DNA of 64,000 nt from Heterobasidion occidentale (taxonomy: Eukaryota > Basidiomycota > Agaricomycetes > Russulales > Bondarzewiaceae): the NCBI GenBank assembly GCA_039111635.1, contig JBCAQO010000004.1:496001-560000 (forward strand). Direction: 5' to 3'. Positions 59,841 to 64,000 of this stretch are shown piece by piece (positions within the stretch are counted from its first letter, which is position 1; every line of letters starts with the position of its first letter). The translations under genes were made by a program, and so were the position numbers. The notes under the pieces were generated by a model, which saw only the letters and a list, made by a program, of their open reading frames with translations, searched no databases and had not been told where the DNA came from.

Positions 59841-61581
59841 AGCGCTAGGCGAAGCGCGGTTGTTCTGAGAAAGTCGACGTCGTATATGTTGTGGGAGACA
59901 AGGGTTCTTGTGTAAATCGAAGGTATTACAAATGCTACATTCCTAGGGTTTCAATTTCTTGTTCTGTACGAGTTTGGTTACGGGAGTACGGGAGTACATG
60001 AGGTCTTTGGTGTTGGTCTATATACGGAATTTCACCTGTTCTTGCAGAAATTTGATCACAAGGCCATTCATCTTATAGCGGTTGATGCCCCAAGAATTAG
60101 ATACACCGCGATGCGACAACCGACAAATGCTTCCTCGACGTGGTCAGCCAAGATGTGCATTCTCGTCCAAAGCAAAAGTGTCGCGTACTTGACATTCCAA
60201 TAGGGTTGGTGTTTGGGGATCCATCTCTTGTGCCTCCAACAGCGCAGTCACTAGTGCAGGGTGTACGAATGCCTATGGCATGACTAGGGTCCAAGCCCAA
60301 CACCCCATACAAAATCCGCGAAAATTCACCAAGAGCCATATCTCACGAAATGTACGCCGTTGCCGTTGCCGAAGGTGCCGCGGCGATGGCTTCGGCTTCC
60401 CGCGCTCGGACCTTCGAATTTTGTCGTCCAAGCCTGGTCACAACATTGACTCAGATTCCTCTCCACGAGCAACGCCGACCTCCGAATACATCCAGATGTG
60501 AAAACTAGACCCATCCAACACCAGGAGGTAGGAACGTTTGTTCTCGCAATTTTGCAGCTGACATCGACGATATGACGCTGCTGAGGAGGGCTCGACATGT
60601 CCACGTGCAGATAGAGGCATGCTTTGGTGAAGCTCTGCCACCCGATTAACAATCCTCGAGCTTCTGGCGAGACAATCTGGGTCCAGAGCCGGCACGTATG
60701 GAAGAGGACAACCATCACTGTGGCATGTCCAAGCGCAGGTGCCTCGGAACACTGCTGGTGGACAAAAGGACGTTGCAGGAGGTCCACAAAGCGACGCACT
60801 TGGCCTTGTCCCACTGACCCTCCGATGGCGTATAAATACCCCCATGCAATCCTCTTATCCTCCCAGATTGAATCCTTCCTAGCCCAAGCGCCGCGGCCCG
60901 CTGGACGTGCCTCGGAGGGGGGTGGACAAAAGGATGTGGCATGATTGTCCACAATGCGGCGCCCGATGCTTGTTTGTGTAGCGGAGTTTGGCCCTCGAGC
61001 ATCGTATAATTACCCCCCTGTGATCCCCGCAGCGTGTCCTTCCAACCTTCTTACCCTCATCGCAACGCACTCAAAACATTCACATCGCACTTTGATGGCT
61101 TACACAACGTATGTCCGCCCGTCGACGCCTCGCGCTGTGCCACCGCTCACCCTCCCGTCCTGTAGCCCCGCACATGTGCGGGACCAGCGCCATTCCACAC
61201 GCAAGCGAGCACAGACATTATTTCTCCACAACCAATGTTCCCGGACTGCTCACGCCTCAAGGCAGAGTCAAGCAACGGCGCCGGAGATGACCCACGGGGA
61301 CAGTCGAAGACGACACGCGGACGGCCAGTGCATGCCTGACAGCGTGTGCATGAACCGTTTACGGGTATGCGAGGCGGCTGGAAAACGAATTAGAGATGTG
61401 TAGACATGCGCTCGTTCGTATTGCAACTGGGAAAAGGTCAGAAACGCTCCGAATCAGCGTAAGTGATGTCTTCTAGATAGCTGGTCTCCTACTTACTTGT
61501 CAATTGTTGCAGTGGCCTGGTTACACAGCCGTGGGTAGCAGAGCATCGATCCTGGATCCCTGGAAGGGGAATCGGGCTCAG
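59841..61581. other. Intergenic, short dispersed repeats only
   Basis: No gene supported. The motif GCCTCGGA...GGTGGACAAAAGGA occurs twice (about 60741 and 60909), and CATCGTATAATTACCCCC near 61002 looks like a core promoter with no recognised gene behind it. Confidence 0.3.
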
Positions 61582-62601
61582 CTAGCACAATCCGTCGCGC
61601 AGACTCATGAAAGACCCTGGACGCGCGCAGCAATGAGACAGACGTGAGGAGGATCCAATCGGCCCTCTGACTCGGTCTCGCAAGTGCGATGTGCTGCACC
61701 AGAGCAGATGCGGAACACGTGAATCGGGGAGGCAGACGTTCAGAGTATCCGATGTCGGTCCCCTCCCTCTCCCTGGCAGGCATCGCACGATGCCTATGAA
61801 GCTTGCCCCGCCGTCTGCGATGAACAGCAATCCGGCACGTCTATCCTCCATCTCGGTGCGCATCAACGCAAGCACGGCGATGCTGGAGCGTGATGTACCG
61901 TCAGTTCCTCCCTATGGCCGTGCACCACGCGTCCACCGCCTTGGAGTCAGCAAATACGGCAGTACCGACGGCCCGTCCGCCATGGGCGCATCTCCCACCC
62001 TGAACATTCCCCCAATCAAGACCACCTCGCCGTCATGCCACACAGACTGCTCAGCCCGAGTCAGACCATCCCTCGCCCCTCCACCGCCTGCGGCGCCTGC
62101 TCTCCATGGCCTCTCCTGCTCCCATTGGAGACACATAGGCGGCCCCTTGGCATCCGGCGCTGCGCGCGGCCGAGCGGCAAGTTCTCCCGCTCGATGCCGT
62201 GCGTTCAACTCCACCACCACCCGTCCGTCTTGCGTGGCTACGCGTTCTGCGCGACGCAGCTTAGGACTTGAACCAGGCTGCCGTATGTGTGGCGGTACAG
62301 TCCCGCACGCGCGCACATGTCGAAGCAAAGCGCGGTCGTGCTTGTCCGTCCCAGGATGGCAGCGACAAGTGCCATACATGAAGAGCCTGTCGTATGCATG
62401 GATCAGTGCCCGTCGGAGGAACCGGTGGACGCGCGGGGGGTCTTGCGTGGAGTATGTCGTACCATACGAGTGCGGTGACCGTGGTAGTGCGATTCGATGC
62501 GTGATTCGCAGGGAGCTCGGACGACGGGAAAACGGAGGGTGCGCGGCGGGCGTCGTGCAGCCTTGCCCGCGGACAAGAGGGGCGCGGAAGTAGATCGACA
62601 A
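61582..62601 (-). CDS. Possible protein-coding gene, unidentified
   Basis: GC-rich region with long open frames on both strands. The minus strand looks slightly better: it gives WHDGEVVLIGGMFRVGDAP followed, after a probable intron near 61880-61910, by LMRTEMEDRRAGLLFIADGG and IVRCLPGRGRGP. I recognise no domain and cannot fix the start. The overlapping plus-strand frame of 300 codons is less convincing. This entry marks a place to check with transcripts rather than a firm gene. Confidence 0.25.
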
Positions 62602-63284
62602 TGCATGGTGGCAAGCAGACCTACAGAGCGGTCGCTTTCTTTTTTATTATTTTTCTATTAGAATCTTTATGTTGGGGGAGGGCGAGATCAATGTACACTT
62701 TTGCATTGTCCGATCCGGGTGTTGACTTGCTAAATGACTGACTCGGAGATGAGTGACTCGGTGCGTGCGGTGTGCGACTCGATGGACCGACGGCGCATAA
62801 TAGAGGAGAGTCAGAAAAAAAACCTTCCGCTTGGCACTTGCCGCGTCGCCGCGACGAGGTCCGACGTCAGCGTCACTTCCTCCGCCGGCGTCCGCCGGGG
62901 CCCGGGACACCCCTTTCCACATCCAAGCGTCCCGCTCAATCTCGCACCAAGCCTCCAAACCTCCAAACCCACCGGCGCGGTCGACTCATTTCCTTTTTTT
63001 TTCTTAGCGCGTACATCCACTTTGATTCCGATGTACAGATCTGAATCCCGCGGCGAGTCGGCGGCTGGTTCAACACACATACACAGCCTTCCGTGCGGCG
63101 TGGATCCACATATCCACATATACTTCTCGTATATATGTATGTATACATGTACGTCCATGCACACACAAGTAGGCGTACAGGTATATATGCATGTATACCA
63201 TACCATATGTACGTATCATGTCCCCGCGCATACCAACGCCTGACGAGTGACTCGAGCCGCCATCACATCCGTAAAAAAGAAAAA

Positions 63285-63530
63285 GAAACAGAAACAGAAA
63301 CAGAAAAATGCACATATTATATATACACGCAGCGTGTACGTCGAGATCCGCGAGGCGGCAAAAACAGAGGAGCGACGGCGGTCATGGTGTCGGTAAAACG
63401 AAGCGTGTTCATTAGGACCGTACACGGCCAGGTCGAACAAGAGTCAGTCGAGCAGTATGGAACAAGAAAGAACCGACGATCGAAAAAATAGAAAAATAGC
63501 AAACGCAAACGCAAACGCAAACGCAAACGT
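63285..63530. repeat. Simple repeats: GAAACA and GCAAAC tracts
   Basis: About four tandem units of (A)GAAAC near 63285-63308 and five of GCAAAC at about 63499-63528. AT-rich TATATA/CATATA alternations fill much of 63110-63215 and 63310-63330. The region has no supported gene. Confidence 0.8.
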
Positions 63531-63588
63531 GAAAAGAAAGTGAACACGACAAAGAGGTATGTATGCATAGCAGAGTCCACCAAGCCTC

Positions 63589-64000
63589 CTACGCCCGCGA
63601 CTCGCCCCGCTCGCCCACCCCGCCCGCGCCCCGCCTCAGCGACACCGCCGGCATCGGCAGCCCCAGCCCCAGCTCCAGCCCAAACCCGCTCCCCACCGTC
63701 CCCGGCGCGCTCATCCGCCGCCCGCGCTCCGCAAGCCGCAACTGATGATGCTGCGTCCCCGCGTCCGCGCCCACGCCCGCGAGCGGGTACCCACCCTTCC
63801 CCCGCACCGCCATCCCCACCGGCGGCGGCCCCATCGTCGCCCCATTACCTCCGCTGCCAAACCCAAACTCCCCGTCCTCCCCGTCGTCGAGCGCGCTCTC
63901 GCCCTCGCCATATCCCATCCGCGCCGCCCGCTTCGAGTATTCCGGTCCGAGCGTCTGCGACGGCAGCCGCTTGAACGACGGCCGCGCCACGTCCTCCCCG
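63589..64000 (-). CDS. 3' end of a gene running off the right edge, unidentified
   Basis: The minus-strand frame is open from the window edge to a stop at 63589, about 137 residues. It has FKRLPSQTLGPEYSKRAARM, an acidic stretch, and a long Gly-rich, low-complexity tail with Met and Pro. Codon texture and the GC bias of the third position fit coding sequence. It looks like the disordered C-terminal tail of a larger protein; the family cannot be told from this part. Confidence 0.5.
   Translation of the reverse strand, partial: GEDVARPSFKRLPSQTLGPEYSKRAARMGYGEGESALDDGEDGEFGFGSGGNGATMGPPPVGMAVRGKGGYPLAGVGADAGTQHHQLRLAERGRRMSAPGTVGSGFGLELGLGLPMPAVSLRRGAGGVGERGESRA

Noticed and set aside
61691..62593. 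Plus-strand open frame of 300 codons
   Set aside because: No ATG at its head, Arg/Pro/Cys-rich composition typical of the antisense of GC-rich DNA, and no domain.
63110..63540. CRISPR-like array or origin in the simple repeats
   Set aside because: Units are short tandem repeats without spacers, in a eukaryotic genome; plain microsatellites.

Overview
The window reads as a chromosome piece from a wood-decay type basidiomycete (Agaricomycetes, probably Polyporales). Genes carry many short GT-AG introns of about 50-65 bases. The nearest relatives I recognise by motif are fungal: SLM1, PHO88/SND3, ATP synthase subunit g, urate oxidase, an HMG-box regulator, a GMC oxidoreductase and a P450. All assignments come from reading the bases; no database search was possible.

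Layout. (1) 2.0-10.4 kb holds a run of small cysteine-rich secreted-protein genes (five members). (2) 11.0-17.0 kb is a compact core of ordinary genes: SLM1-like, PHO88, ATP20 and urate oxidase, arranged as divergent and convergent pairs. (3) 17.4-21.8 kb has two more members of the cysteine-rich family plus a remnant, on the opposite strand, so the family flanks the core on both sides. (4) 22.2-33.0 kb has an allantoate-permease-type MFS transporter, a divergent NRPS-like A-T-R reductase that looks broken, and a GMC oxidoreductase. (5) 33.4-42.7 kb is a direct duplication of a roughly 4-kb block (seven-helix membrane protein plus NmrA-like protein); the first copy is decayed and the second looks intact. 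(6) 42.87-43.70 kb is a non-autonomous DNA transposon with terminal inverted repeats and an 8-bp target duplication. (7) 44.2-46.4 kb is a cytochrome P450. (8) 47.5-64 kb is sparser: an HMG-box gene, a rhodopsin-type membrane protein, a small cupin-like gene, a ricin-B-fold lectin, simple repeats, and the 3' end of a gene running off the right edge.

The most unusual content is the cysteine-rich family. Seven genes share one architecture: a signal-peptide exon, a near-invariant 25-codon exon flanked by phase-0 introns and centred on a CC pair, then an exon with CCP-G-C modules. Three of them add a C-terminal domain of about 165 residues that I do not recognise, and each of these three has one single-base frame lesion at a different place. 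The transporter, NRPS-like reductase, GMC enzyme, NmrA-like genes and P450 could be parts of one secondary-metabolite locus, now partly degenerate. Frame lesions concentrate in the accessory genes, while the core genes read cleanly through all exons; this argues for true decay, but base-level assembly errors cannot be excluded.
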